From DATMER01 sp031390755 (GTDB lineage: Bacteria > Acidobacteriota > Thermoanaerobaculia > Multivoradales > UBA5704): a stretch of 64,000 nucleotides of DNA. Below, in pieces: positions 53,501 to 61,200 of the stretch (position 1 is the first letter of the stretch; each line of letters begins with the position of its first letter). The stretch lies in contig JANMTS010000085.1 of NCBI GenBank assembly GCA_031390755.1, forward strand, positions 1 to 64,000, given 5' to 3'. Under the pieces are notes generated by a model. That model was not told where the DNA came from. It made no database searches and was given only the letters and a program-made list of their open reading frames with translations. A program made the position numbers and the translations under genes.

Positions 53501-55192
53501 CAGCGCAAACAGAGTCACATTTGGCTGGATCTGTACAGGATAGGTTCCGCTGCGCAGCGTCACACCTGTCAGCGATAGCGTCGATCTCCCCAGGGCCTGA
53601 ACCGCTGGACCGCTCCCACCCTCAATCACACCTCCGGTCACGGTGGCAACGGTGAAGTCGTTGCTCGACAACCGCAGGCCCACGTTGCCCACAAGGCGGA
53701 TGGCCGTGCTATTGCGCAGCACCACCGTGGTGAGATTGACCGCCACCGCTCCATTCGAGCCGGCACCACCGGCTCCCTCCACCACACAGGCATCCAGGAT
53801 GAGCCCGCCTTCTGTGGCGGTATCCGCGAAGTAGATCCCGGCCCAGAAGCCCGCCTGAGGTGTCGTCGTGTTCCCCTTGAACGTCACTCCGGTGGCCAGG
53901 AGCCTGCCCGCGAAGCCCGGATGCTGCCCGGAGTCCTGGCCGATGGTCAGACCGGCTCCGGCATCGAACCGCACCTCGGCAGGCTGACCGGTTCCGATGG
54001 TCAACGTGCTGGTCCGGTCACCGCTCGTGTCCTGGTCGCCCCGGATCGCGAGGTCGGCCAGCACGATGTAGGGCAGATCCCCTCCCGGCCAGGTCCGGTC
54101 CTGGGGACCGCTGCTGTTGCCCATCAATCCGCCTTCAACGGCGATCCCGTTGCGCTCCGGGGCATATCCGACCGCCGTGTTTCCGCTCAAGACGGACAGC
54201 ACCACATTGGGTTGGATCTGCGCCGGGTAGGTCCCGCCGCGCAGGGTCACGCCGGTGAGGCTGACGCTGGAGGCCCCGAGCAATCGAACCGCCGGCCCGC
54301 TCCCCCCTTCGATCTCGCCGCCGACGAGAGTCACGGCGCCAGCAACGTGGACGCCTCCGGAAGCCGTGCCACGGATTGCCGTGCCGTTGCGCAGCTCGGG
54401 GCTCGACAGGTTGACCACCACCGCCGCTGCCGCACCTCCTCCACCAGCCCACTCGACGGTACAGCCGTCGAGGTAGTTGTTGGTCCCGCCATCCGTCGCC
54501 GTGTCGCCAAACCGAATCCCTTTCCAATCGCCCGCTGCCGGCGTCCTGCGGTTGGCAGTGAAGGTCGCGCCGGTGGCCTGCAGCCGGCCCGAATGGCCCG
54601 CCACGATGCCGGTATCGTCCCCCACAAACAGGCCAGTCCCCGGTTCGAAGAGGACTCTCACGCCTGGCTGGATGACAAGCGTGCTCGTGCGGTCGCCGGA
54701 GGTACTCGCGTTGCCCCGAACCTCCAAGTCGCCCACGACCACATACGGGCTGCCTGCCAGAGTCCAGGTCGTCGTGATCGGTCCTGAAGAGCTGCCAATG
54801 ACACCGCTCACGAACGTGCCGGCCCGCGGCGTGGCCGGATCCTCCGCCGAGCGCGGGCCCTCGCCCGTGCCGTCCACGGCCGTGGCAACGTAGTAATAGG
54901 TCGTGTCGTTGGCGACCGCGTTGTCCGTGTAGGAGATGGTGGTCAAGCCGGTTGCGAGCGGGGAGCCGTATGGGCCGCCCGGCGTGAGGCTGCGGTAGAC
55001 GTTGTATCCGGTCGCGCCGGTGACGGCGCTCCAGGTCACCGTGATCCGGGCGTTGGCGGGGGAGGCGAGGAGGTTGCCGGGGGCGGCGGGCACCGCGAAG
55101 GCGCGGAGCGCAAACAGCAGGCAGGCGCACGCCAGCCCGAGGGTGCGCGACACCCTCCCGAGCCCGCCGTTCGCCTGCCGCTGGCTGCTCAT
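47546..55192 (-). CDS. Secreted beta-helix/FnIII/LamG protein (2548 aa)
   Basis: A signal peptide ends near residue 33 (LRAFAVPAAP). FnIII 34-120 (YNVYRSLTPGGPYG) leads into seven tandem beta-helix units of about 230 residues (120-1697), each starting near a QSRTWPGGDLPYIVLGDL-like segment and ending in ALGRSTLSLTGVTLRSGTYP. An NWWGDPSGP beta-helix cap follows, then two more FnIII-like modules (about 1734-1930), LamG 1 at 2034-2227 (WWPGDGNG), a thrombospondin-3-like calcium motif (DADGDGVADPVDACP), LamG 2 at 2274-2477 (WWRGEGNAADSAG) and a short beta tail. Its ATG overlaps the previous stop (ATGA), and its TAG abuts the giant gene's GTG. Probably a surface glycan- or protein-binding fibre. 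Confidence 0.88.
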   Translation of the reverse strand: MSSQRQANGGLGRVSRTLGLACACLLFALRAFAVPAAPGNLLASPANARITVTWSAVTGATGYNVYRSLTPGGPYGSPLATGLTTISYTDNAVANDTTYYYVATAVDGTGEGPRSAEDPATPRAGTFVSGVIGSSSGPITTTWTLAGSPYVVVGDLEVRGNASTSGDRTSTLVIQPGVRVLFEPGTGLFVGDDTGIVAGHSGRLQATGATFTANRRTPAAGDWKGIRFGDTATDGGTNNYLDGCTVEWAGGGGAAAAVVVNLSSPELRNGTAIRGTASGGVHVAGAVTLVGGEIEGGSGPAVRLLGASSVSLTGVTLRGGTYPAQIQPNVVLSVLSGNTAVGYAPERNGIAVEGGLMGNSSGPQDRTWPGGDLPYIVLADLAIRGDQDTSGDRTSTLTIGTGQPAEVRFDAGAGLTIGQDSGQHPGFAGRLLATGVTFKGNTTTPQAGFWAGIYFADTATEGGLILDACVVEGAGGAGSNGAVAVNLTTVVLRNSTAIRLVGNVGLRLSSNDFTVATVTGGVIEGGSGPAVQALGRSTLSLTGVTLRSGTYPVQIQPNVTLFALSGNTATGYSLDRNGVAVEPGLMGSADSVQSRTWPGGDLPYIVLGDLTVRGDRDTSGDRTSTLVIPSPGEVRFNSGAGLTIGRDAGQHPGYAGRLQATDVTFRGNTTSPAAGFWKGIYFSDTTTGGGQTFLASCRIDEAGGHGALGAVVVNATSLELRNGTAVHDTASTGLYLTASADSSATALGGEIEGGSGPAVYALGRSTLGLTGVTLRKGSYPVRLQPNVILSALSENTASGYIPERNGIAVEGGLMGSSSDPQSRTWPGGDLSYIVLADLAIRGNQDTSGDRTSTLTIGVGQPAEVRFDAGAGLTIGQDSGQHPGFAGKLLATGVTFKGNTTTPTAGFWAGIYFADTATEGGLILDACVVEGAGGAGSNGAVAVNGTSLVLRNGTAIRATSNVGLWLSASAVTIATATGGEIEGGSGPAVQALGRSTLSLTGVALRSGTYPAQIQPNVILAALGSNRATGYISPRAGIAVEGGLMGSSSGPQSRFWPGGDLSYIVLGGIEIRGDQDTSGDRLSTLVIGAPAEVRFDAGAGLTIGRDSGQHPGYAGQLQATGVRFRGNTETPSPGWWKGIYFADTATAGGILDACVVEDAGGAGSAGAVAVNATSLELRNGTVIRATGTVGLHLSASDFTAATVTGGEIQGRSGPAVQALGRSTLSLAGVTLRNGVYPVQIQPNVSLAALNGNTAAGYEPARDGIAVESGIMGWTAVQSRTWPGGDLPYIVLGDLTVRGDQNTSGDRTSTLIIGSPTQVRFASGAGLFIGDDSGIDGGHLGRLQATGVTFTAGSATPVPGFWKGIYFADLALDGAANTFLDACSIEWAGGDVPGAVWINASAPVFKNGFAVRNTASSGVYLSSNSASQVTVLGGEIEGGSGAAVRATGSSTILLRDAILRGGPYPVRIDPNVNVAGLRGSRAEGYPFDRAAVAVESGVMGSAGGPQTRVWPAADLPFLVLGDVQVRGNQNTGSDRTSTLVLQSGGEVRFERGAGLQIGGDSGIEGGHWGALRASGVTFTANTLSPVPGFWNGIYFADLTQDDLSFLFDGAVEYGGASGGNVAIYRSSPYLSGVAVRGSGQNGVLASLSSSVLTGTRLIGNSSGLRLLASGPLSLADSDIEGSSQFGAFNGTALSLFARFNWWGDPSGPLDPVLNPGGLGDRVSERVDYTAWLTASPLPLVAPASVTAQPADGAVTVAWSANPERDVTGYNVYRRLPPATAWTLRTSSPVPAPSYQEAVLTNRIGHCYQVRAVDSQGREGDPSREVCATPRTDVAAPAWTGPAGALFAEGGAGRAVVRFEPAADSSTVAYDLYYSTVSPVDRSLAGVGRITQAVPAASSAGHTLEVAVPGLIDGRRYFFNLQAVDADGNADGNADEATAVIGPVSGALVAASPWTGAALDGAVVNGDERIVLASGRTEGQFTSAVLELPAGADLSAVAWNAVSPSGTAVDTVPGGALTLEVRAADDPAHLADARCIAPSGLAGWWPGDGNGRNLQVGRDEVLRNGAAFAEGLSHRAFRLDGTDDYVEPTVDVSETAYTLSLWFKTSCGDCGLFSVDSGTLGSGGHDRHLYLSNGRLCARVWSDETVCSAASGYADERWHHAVHVFGGAVGGQKIFVDGVHRAAGSKASSNFTGQTGVNLGFSNDAANGFFRGLLDEVAVFNRALTAAEIQALYAAGGSGLCKPDADGDGVADPVDACPATPARTPVDAAGCPGDCFGPPANRASWWRGEGNAADSAGTNAGTLAGGTAFDVGQAGQAFRFDGVNDRVEILSFGSFTRVTVQAWMYREGATSTRESLISYKEGNSPNCGFLLALNEDGVSHKPRMHVQVNGGWQSAEGPSAVPFGRWTHLAGTYDGQEIRLYVNGVLAAVTAAAGNLTQCTQKTALGSRASFDQHYFPGLLDEVAVFDRALSAGEIQALAEARGAGMCATAPPPSGAPAGTPQVMQGWVQVAPNQAVDLPAGRYVQVRVTLRGNGTQSPALRSVSLGYRGGGS
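50690..54830 (-). repeat. Seven near-identical beta-helix units (about 690 bp each)
   Basis: Unit boundaries near 54810, 54121, 53437, 52747, 52057, 51388 and 50706 are spaced 669-690 bp. Neighbouring units share long runs of identical DNA (for example around 52560 and 53920), which implies recent duplication or gene conversion. Confidence 0.85.
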
Positions 55193-56676
55193 CCTCGGAA
55201 CACCTGGAGGTCCACCCTCGCCCCGGCCTGGACGAGGAGCTCCACGAGATCGTCATACTGGCTCAGGCGGGCGATCTCCAGCGGGCTCGGGCTCTCCGAC
55301 GCCTTGTGGTTCGGGTCGGCCCCCGCGGCGAGGAGGGCCTCGGCGATCTCGCGGGAGCCGTTGGCCACGGCCAGCGAGAGCGGTGTCTCTTCACGGGTGG
55401 CGGCCTCCACGTCCGTGCCCGCCAGCAGGAGAACCCGCACCACTGCGGGCTGCAGACCTTCGATGGCGGCCAGGAGGGGCGTGGGCAAAGTGCCGGCGCC
55501 GCGGCCGTTCACGTCCGCCCCTCCTTTCAGGAGAGCCTCGACCGTTTCGACATGCCCCCGCTCCGCGGCCAGAATCAGCGCGGTGGCGCGCCGCGGCCTG
55601 TCTTCCCAGGCCACGGTGGTATTGCCGATGGACCCCTCAACGAAGCTCCGGTCCTTCAGCTTCGGGTCGGCCCCGGCGCGCAGCGGGGTGCGGACCACCT
55701 CGGCGTGGCCGGCTGCGGCGGCGGCCATGAGGGCGGTCCGATCCGAAGGAGGCCGTGCGCTCTCGATCCGTGCATCCACGGCGGCACCGGCCGCGAGCAG
55801 GGCTTCCACGATTTCGGGATTCCCCGCACGGGCGGCGAGGACCAGGACCGGCGTTCTTGTGCCGAGGGCTGCGTCCACCTCGGCAGCGTCCGGGCTCGCG
55901 CCCGCGGCCCGGGCGGTTTCGGCCCACTCCACGGCGCAGCCGTCGAGAAAATTGTTCGTCGCTCCATCGGTCGCCGTGTCGCCGAAGCGTATCCCTTTCC
56001 AGTCGCCCACCGCCGGCGTGGCGAGGTTCGAGGTGAACGTCGCACCGGTGGCGAGCAGCCGGCCCGAGTGCCCCGACACGATGCGCCGGTGTCGTCCCCG
56101 AAGAAAAGGCCGGTCCCCAGCTCGAAGAGGACTTCGCACGCCCGGCTGGATGATCAACGTGCTCGTGCGGTCGTTGCCCGTGTTCTGGTTGCCCCGGACC
56201 TCCTCGCCCACGACCACGTACGGGCTACCGATGAGGTTCCAGGTCGTGGTGACCTGACCGGAAGCGTTGCCGATGATACCGCTCACGAACGTGCCGGCGC
56301 GGGGCGTGGCAGGGTCCTCCGCCGAGTGCGGACCCTCGCCAGTACCGTCGACGGCGGTCGCCACGTAGTAATAGGTCGTGTCGTTGGAGGCCGCGTTGTC
56401 CGTATAGGTGGCGGCGGTCAGTCCGCCGGCGAGCGGTGCCCCATAAGGACCTCCCGGAGTCAGGCTGCGGTAGACGTTGTAGCTCGCCACGCCGGTGACG
56501 GCGCTCCAGGTCAACGTGACGCGGGCGCTGGCGGGCGTGGCCAGAAGGCTGCCGGGCGCGGCGGGCACCGCGAAGGCGCGGAGCGCGAACAGCAGGCAGG
56601 CGCACGCCAGCCCGAGGGTGCGCAACACCGCCCTGCCGGGCCCGTCATCCGCCTGCCGTTGCCGCGAGTGCATCAA
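55189..56676 (-). CDS. Chimeric FnIII/beta-helix/ankyrin secreted protein (495 aa)
   Basis: Residues 1-245 repeat the start of the downstream 2548-residue protein: the same signal peptide and LGLACACLLFALRAFAVPAAP, FnIII with YNVYRSLTPGGPYG, and the first beta-helix unit up to DGCAVEWA. At that point the sequence switches to ankyrin repeats (TPVLVLAARAGNPEIVEALL, TALMAAAAAGHAEVV, ALILAAERGHVETVEALL, ADVNGRGAG, SLAVANGSREIAEALLAAGAD) to the end. Within the beta-helix unit, residues around 180-200 are read in a shifted frame between a +1 change (near 56133) and a +2 change (near 56084) relative to the downstream copies. A full gene fused by recombination is likely. The ATGA overlap couples it to the 2548-residue gene. 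Confidence 0.82.
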   Translation of the reverse strand: MMHSRQRQADDGPGRAVLRTLGLACACLLFALRAFAVPAAPGSLLATPASARVTLTWSAVTGVASYNVYRSLTPGGPYGAPLAGGLTAATYTDNAASNDTTYYYVATAVDGTGEGPHSAEDPATPRAGTFVSGIIGNASGQVTTTWNLIGSPYVVVGEEVRGNQNTGNDRTSTLIIQPGVRSPLRAGDRPFLRGRHRRIVSGHSGRLLATGATFTSNLATPAVGDWKGIRFGDTATDGATNNFLDGCAVEWAETARAAGASPDAAEVDAALGTRTPVLVLAARAGNPEIVEALLAAGAAVDARIESARPPSDRTALMAAAAAGHAEVVRTPLRAGADPKLKDRSFVEGSIGNTTVAWEDRPRRATALILAAERGHVETVEALLKGGADVNGRGAGTLPTPLLAAIEGLQPAVVRVLLLAGTDVEAATREETPLSLAVANGSREIAEALLAAGADPNHKASESPSPLEIARLSQYDDLVELLVQAGARVDLQVFRG

Positions 56677-56762
56677 GCTTCTCTCCTGATCGTTCCGTGT
56701 CCGTCAGTCAGCCACGGCCTCATCGATTGGATAACCTGCCTGCTAAAGGCTCCACAGCTCCG

Positions 56763-57125
56763 TTAGCGCTCGATCTGGCCCGTCGCTCCGCGTCCAGCAG
56801 CGCTGAGCTCAAGACCTTGGTGGATATCGATCGTGTCACCATTGGCACGGTCGAAGTATGGACAAACCGCGCACACCTCCAGGAGCGAGTCGGGAGCGCG
56901 GGACCACCCGATCTGCTGCACCACAGTCTGGCGGGTTTCCGTATAGCCCATAAGCTGAATCTCGGCGCAATGCGTCTCGCAGATCCAGTCTTCGAGGATC
57001 AAGCAGGGCCATTCGTACTCGCTGCCGGTCGAGATCCCCAGGTGCGCGCAGTGCAGACAGCGGCCACGCTCCTCCGGTGTGATCGGAGCGCATTGCCGCT
57101 CCCGGGGGAACCTCTCGTCATACAT
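56763..57125 (-). CDS. Small cysteine-rich protein of unknown function
   Basis: A 120-residue protein with eight cysteines, including CLHC, CETHC and CAVC, spaced like one or two zinc-binding knuckles (CLHCAHLGIS, WICETHCAEI, VCAVCPYFDRA). No signal peptide and no family I can name. It lies between the unknown 159-residue gene (48-base gap) and the chimeric ankyrin gene (86-base gap), all on the minus strand. GC is lower than in the giant genes. It might be an immunity, adaptor or metal-binding accessory of the Rhs block; no function is assigned. Confidence 0.6.
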   Translation of the reverse strand: MYDERFPRERQCAPITPEERGRCLHCAHLGISTGSEYEWPCLILEDWICETHCAEIQLMGYTETRQTVVQQIGWSRAPDSLLEVCAVCPYFDRANGDTIDIHQGLELSAAGRGATGQIER

Positions 57126-57173
57126 TCTGGATCCTGTTCGCGAAGTCGGTCATGGTGTATTTCGTCGAGGCTT

Positions 57174-57653
57174 TCATGCTCGGAGTCCATTGACTCCAAG
57201 CTTTGCCCGGATCTCCTGGCGGCTGTGCATCTCATCGAGCACCCAGTCGCTTCGCACTCGCCCCGCGAGCACAAAGCGCAGACCAGCTCCGAGGCCCTGC
57301 CCACAAAGCCGGGCCTCTCGCACTCTGGTGGGAACGGTCATCTTCAGTCCGCGGACCATCCGATTCGCAGCCTCTTCTTCATCCCGCGGCACGAAGGCGG
57401 AGCAGTATGCGAGACGGCCCACTTTGCAGTACACGCTTAGCTCGATTCCGGAGCCCTGCCTCGCCGCCACATCGTAGAGCCCTCTCACGAGAAGAGCATT
57501 CTCGGCCGGCAGTGGAGCTCTCAGCCATGGGGTGCCTCGACCTCTCACCGTGACATCCTCTTTGAACACCCAACCAACGTCGCGGTCGAAATTCTGCGAC
57601 ACTAGAAAGTCCCCGAAGGATCGAAGGGCGTCCTCGAATGTGGGTAGCATCAT
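57174..57653 (-). CDS. Hypothetical protein in the Rhs immunity neighbourhood
   Basis: A 159-residue soluble alpha/beta protein: PTFEDALRSFGDFLVSQNF, DVGWVFKEDVTVRGR and SVYCKVGRLAYCSAFVPRDEEEAANRMVRGLKM. Amino-acid usage is normal and not repeat-like, so it is a real gene. I do not recognise the family. Two adjacent ATGs (57653, 57650) are possible starts. It is 36 bases downstream of the probable immunity gene and could be a second immunity protein from an earlier toxin tip, a common arrangement behind Rhs genes (inference). Confidence 0.65.
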   Translation of the reverse strand: MMLPTFEDALRSFGDFLVSQNFDRDVGWVFKEDVTVRGRGTPWLRAPLPAENALLVRGLYDVAARQGSGIELSVYCKVGRLAYCSAFVPRDEEEAANRMVRGLKMTVPTRVREARLCGQGLGAGLRFVLAGRVRSDWVLDEMHSRQEIRAKLGVNGLRA

Positions 57654-57689
57654 GGCGGTGAGTAGAGTTAGTTAGAAGAAGCAAGAAGG

Positions 57690-58145
57690 TCACGGTAGTC
57701 CCTCTCGAAGCGCAAGCAGCTCCCTATTCGTAAGGTCCAAGACCTCTACACAGCAGAGATCTCCAGACTCAGAGAATCCAAACGCAAGCCTCGGCTCCGG
57801 CCGGAGCCACGACTGCACAGTCTCCGGCAGGAGGCCAAGTCGAACGAAGGTCGGAGCCAGTTCCAATCGACATGGGCCGCTGAAGTCGTAATAGTCGAAT
57901 CTAGCCCGGTTCTCGTGGCGTCGCGGCCAAGGAGACAGATCAAAGAAGGGCACCCCGAGAGAGTGGCCTTGGCTCTTTGGTTGATCGTCGATAAGCTCCA
58001 CCTTTCCCAAGAAGCTAACCAACGTAAGGGACAGGAAGCTTCCGTCGTTGCGATCAATACCTACTTCGACCAGGGCCGAATCGCCGTCGAGCAGACGCCA
58101 GTAAAGAGGGTTCTCGGGAGGTAGGGGGTCCACCACCAACTCCAT
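57690..58145 (-). CDS. Probable immunity protein to the Rhs toxin tip
   Basis: A 151-residue soluble beta-rich protein: MELVVDPLPPENPLYWRLLDGD, VEVGIDRNDGSFLSLTLVSFLGKVEL, FFDLSPW, GPCRLELAP. No signal peptide. It starts 71 bases after the Rhs stop. ATG 58145 is preferred, since the frame to 58301 overlaps the Rhs coding end and reads poorly. Cognate immunity genes sit exactly here in polymorphic toxin systems. Its lower GC, like that of the toxin tip, supports joint acquisition. The fold family is not recognised. Confidence 0.7.
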   Translation of the reverse strand: MELVVDPLPPENPLYWRLLDGDSALVEVGIDRNDGSFLSLTLVSFLGKVELIDDQPKSQGHSLGVPFFDLSPWPRRHENRARFDYYDFSGPCRLELAPTFVRLGLLPETVQSWLRPEPRLAFGFSESGDLCCVEVLDLTNRELLALREGLP

Positions 58146-58216
58146 TGGTACGTGCCGGTGAAACTTTCGCCTGATCGCGACGCACCTAGGCCGGGATGAG
58201 ATCAAGCGCAACATGG

Positions 58217-61200
58217 CTAGAAGAAGAAGATGGCGTGTTTGAGGACGAGGGGCACGAGCTCTGTGCCGACCTTCTTCTCGATCACAAAAATAAGCTCCCA
58301 CGCCCCAACTCTGATCGGGCTCCCATACCGGAAGCCCTCAATCGCGGCCCTCGTGATCGCGGCATCCAACTCTTGCAGCATTAGGGCCGTGGCCGCTCGA
58401 GTTGAGCCGGCATTGCCGGTACTCTTAAGCACCTCGACCATGTGTTTCGTAGCGTTGGGGTTGACGAAAACATCTCCCAGCGTTGAGCGGAAGGTGAAAA
58501 ACTTTGGCAACGACGTGCCTGGATGGAGCTCCCCCGCGTTGACAACGCGGCTCAAGACACGTTCGATGGCCCGAGCTATTCGTGCCGCCTGAGCGCCACG
58601 GTAGGATTGGACTGCTAGATTTCCTAGACGGACGAAGGCTTTGAAGACAGCTACGCCGGCCCCGTAGAGGAGAGCGCCCTCGAGAGCGCCAAGTAAGAAG
58701 TCTTTGCCGACAGAAGCAAGGGTAGATTGCGCATTGATCCCGGTAATTGCACTGATGATTCCGCCGATGGCGGCGCTAATCAATAGACCGCTCAAGCTGA
58801 ACTCGGACCGCCCTGAGGGGTCGATCTTGTTTGTCGGATCGTTACCAACATACACGTAGCGATGCAGCGACTCGGGCTCAAAGAGGTGCCCGGGCCACGA
58901 GTCCTCACTCCCAAACCGACCCACCCGCGGGTCCATCCACCGCGCCCGCAAATAGTAGAAACCGCTGTTGGGATCGAGCGGCTCGCCGGCGAAGAGGTAG
59001 GCGTTCGGGTCGGTGCCAGTGTGAGCTAGGAGCTCGCCGAAGGCAGAGAAGGTGTAGGTGTCGGTGACGGTCCCGGTTTCATCCGTCAGCGCTCGAATCG
59101 AGCCCAAGCCGTCGGAGTGGTAGAAGCGAGTTTGAGTCGGGCGGAGAACGGCGAGCAAGTCGTCGCCGCGAACGAAATATTGGCTCCAAGCCCCAGCGGC
59201 GTCGGTCTCGGCGATCACCTGGGAAAGCTCAGCGAAGGGATCCACCAGGTAGTCCGTCACCACCGGGGGCCCGATGGCGGGCGTGATCTCCGTGCGGACA
59301 CGGTTGCCGTCGGCGTCGTAGGCGTGCTTCACCACGTCGCCGTTGGCGCGGCTCACTTCGGTGAGCCGGTTTTCGGAGTCCCAGGTGTAAGTCGCGCCGT
59401 CCGTGCCGGACTTCGAGCGCAGATTCCCGTTCGCATCCCAGGTGTAGCTCGTTCCCGTTTCGGTGAGCAGGCGGTCCCGGTTGTCGTAGCCGTAGGTGAG
59501 CGTGGTGGTGCCGCCGGTGGAGCCCGTCTTGGCCTGGGTGAGGCGGTTGCCCACCGGGTCGTAGGTGAAACCATTGCGATAGAACAGTCCGGTGGACCCC
59601 GTGACCTCCTCACCGACGAGCCGGTACAGCGCGTCATAGGTGTAGGAACGCGACAACCCTCCCGCCTCGTCGATACGCGTGCGGTTACCGCTTGGTCCCA
59701 AGGTGTACGCGTAAGAGGCCACCACCCCGCCGCCCGCAGCCAGGGCGGTGAGTTGTGTGAGCCGATTGAGCGCGTTGTAGCTGTAGCGGGTGGCTACGCC
59801 GTTGGGATAGCTCACCTCCGCGCGGTTGCCCACCGCGTCGTAGTCGTGGGTGTACACCCGCCCCAGCGGGTCGGTCACGGTCGCGAGACGATTGAGCGCG
59901 TCGTAGCTGAAGCGGGAGGAAAGCGTCACCCCGCCGGCCAGCAGAGCGACGTGCTCGGTGCGGTTGCCTTCGTCGTCATAGCGGTAGGTCAGGGCCCGTC
60001 CGTCCGGGTAAACCAGGCTCTCCAGGCGGTCTTGCACGTCGTATTGATATGTGGTGGTGCCGCGCGCATCGGTCTGCGTTGCTCGCTGACCTGTGCTCTG
60101 GTAGGTGAACGTCACCACCGAGCCGCCGGGAAGGTTCTTGGTCAGCAGGCGGTTCATCGAGTCGTACGCGTAGGTCTTGGTGGCGCCCGAAAAATCGTTG
60201 TGGGTGAGCAGATTCCCCACCGCGTCGAAGACCCGGGTTTCGACGCTGCCGTCCGGCAGCTCGCGGCGAGTCTGTCGGCCCAGCCTGTCGAACCCGAAAC
60301 GAGTGGTGTGGCCGTTGGCGTCCGTCTGCGAGGTGCGGTTCCCGACCTCGTCGTAGGCGTAGGCCGTCACCTGGCTGAGGGCGTCCGTGACGCTCACCAG
60401 ACGGCTGTTGTCGTCGTAGGAGAAGCGGGTCGTCCGTCCCGCCTGATCGATCGAGGAGATCCGCCGGCCCACCTCGTCGTAGGCCTGGCGAGCTTCGGTG
60501 CCGTCCGGGTACACCGTGCGCGTGAGCCGCCCCAGCGCATCGTAGTCGAGCTGCGTGGTGTGATCGCGAGCGTCGAGGAACGCGACCTGGTTGCCGGCGG
60601 CGTCGTAGAAGTAACGCATCTCGTGGCCCAGGGGGTCGATCACTTTGATGCGGCGGCCGGCGGCATCGTACTCGTAGCGCGTGACGTTTCCCCGCGCGTC
60701 GGTGCTGGCGACCACTCGGCCGGCGGCGTCGTAGCTGTTGCGCCTGATGGTGCCGAGGAAGGTGGTCGAGAGCTGGCGGCCGGCGGCGTCGTAGGTGTAC
60801 GTCGTAACGCGTCCGGCACGGTCGGTCTGCGAGATCAGGTGGCCTTCGGCGTCGTAGCTCCGCGTTTCGGTGGTGCCGTCCGAATAGGTGGTGGTGGTGG
60901 GCCGGCCGGCGTTGTCATAGGCCAAACGGGTGGTGCGGCCCAGCGCGTCGGTGCGCGAGGTGACCTGGCCCAAGGTGTCGTAAGAGTTGCTGCTGACGCC
61001 GCCGGCCGCGTCCGTCACCGAGAGCTCATGGCCCTGGGGGTCGTAGGTGCGCGTCGTCACCAAGGTCTCGGTGCCGCTGGCTGTGGTCCGCTGAGTGGTT
61101 TCGGTGAGCCGGTTGCCGCGCTGGTCATAGGTGTAGGTGGTGGCATGACCCAGGGCGTCCGTAATGCGCGTCACATGGCCGGCGCTGTCGTAGGCGTAGA

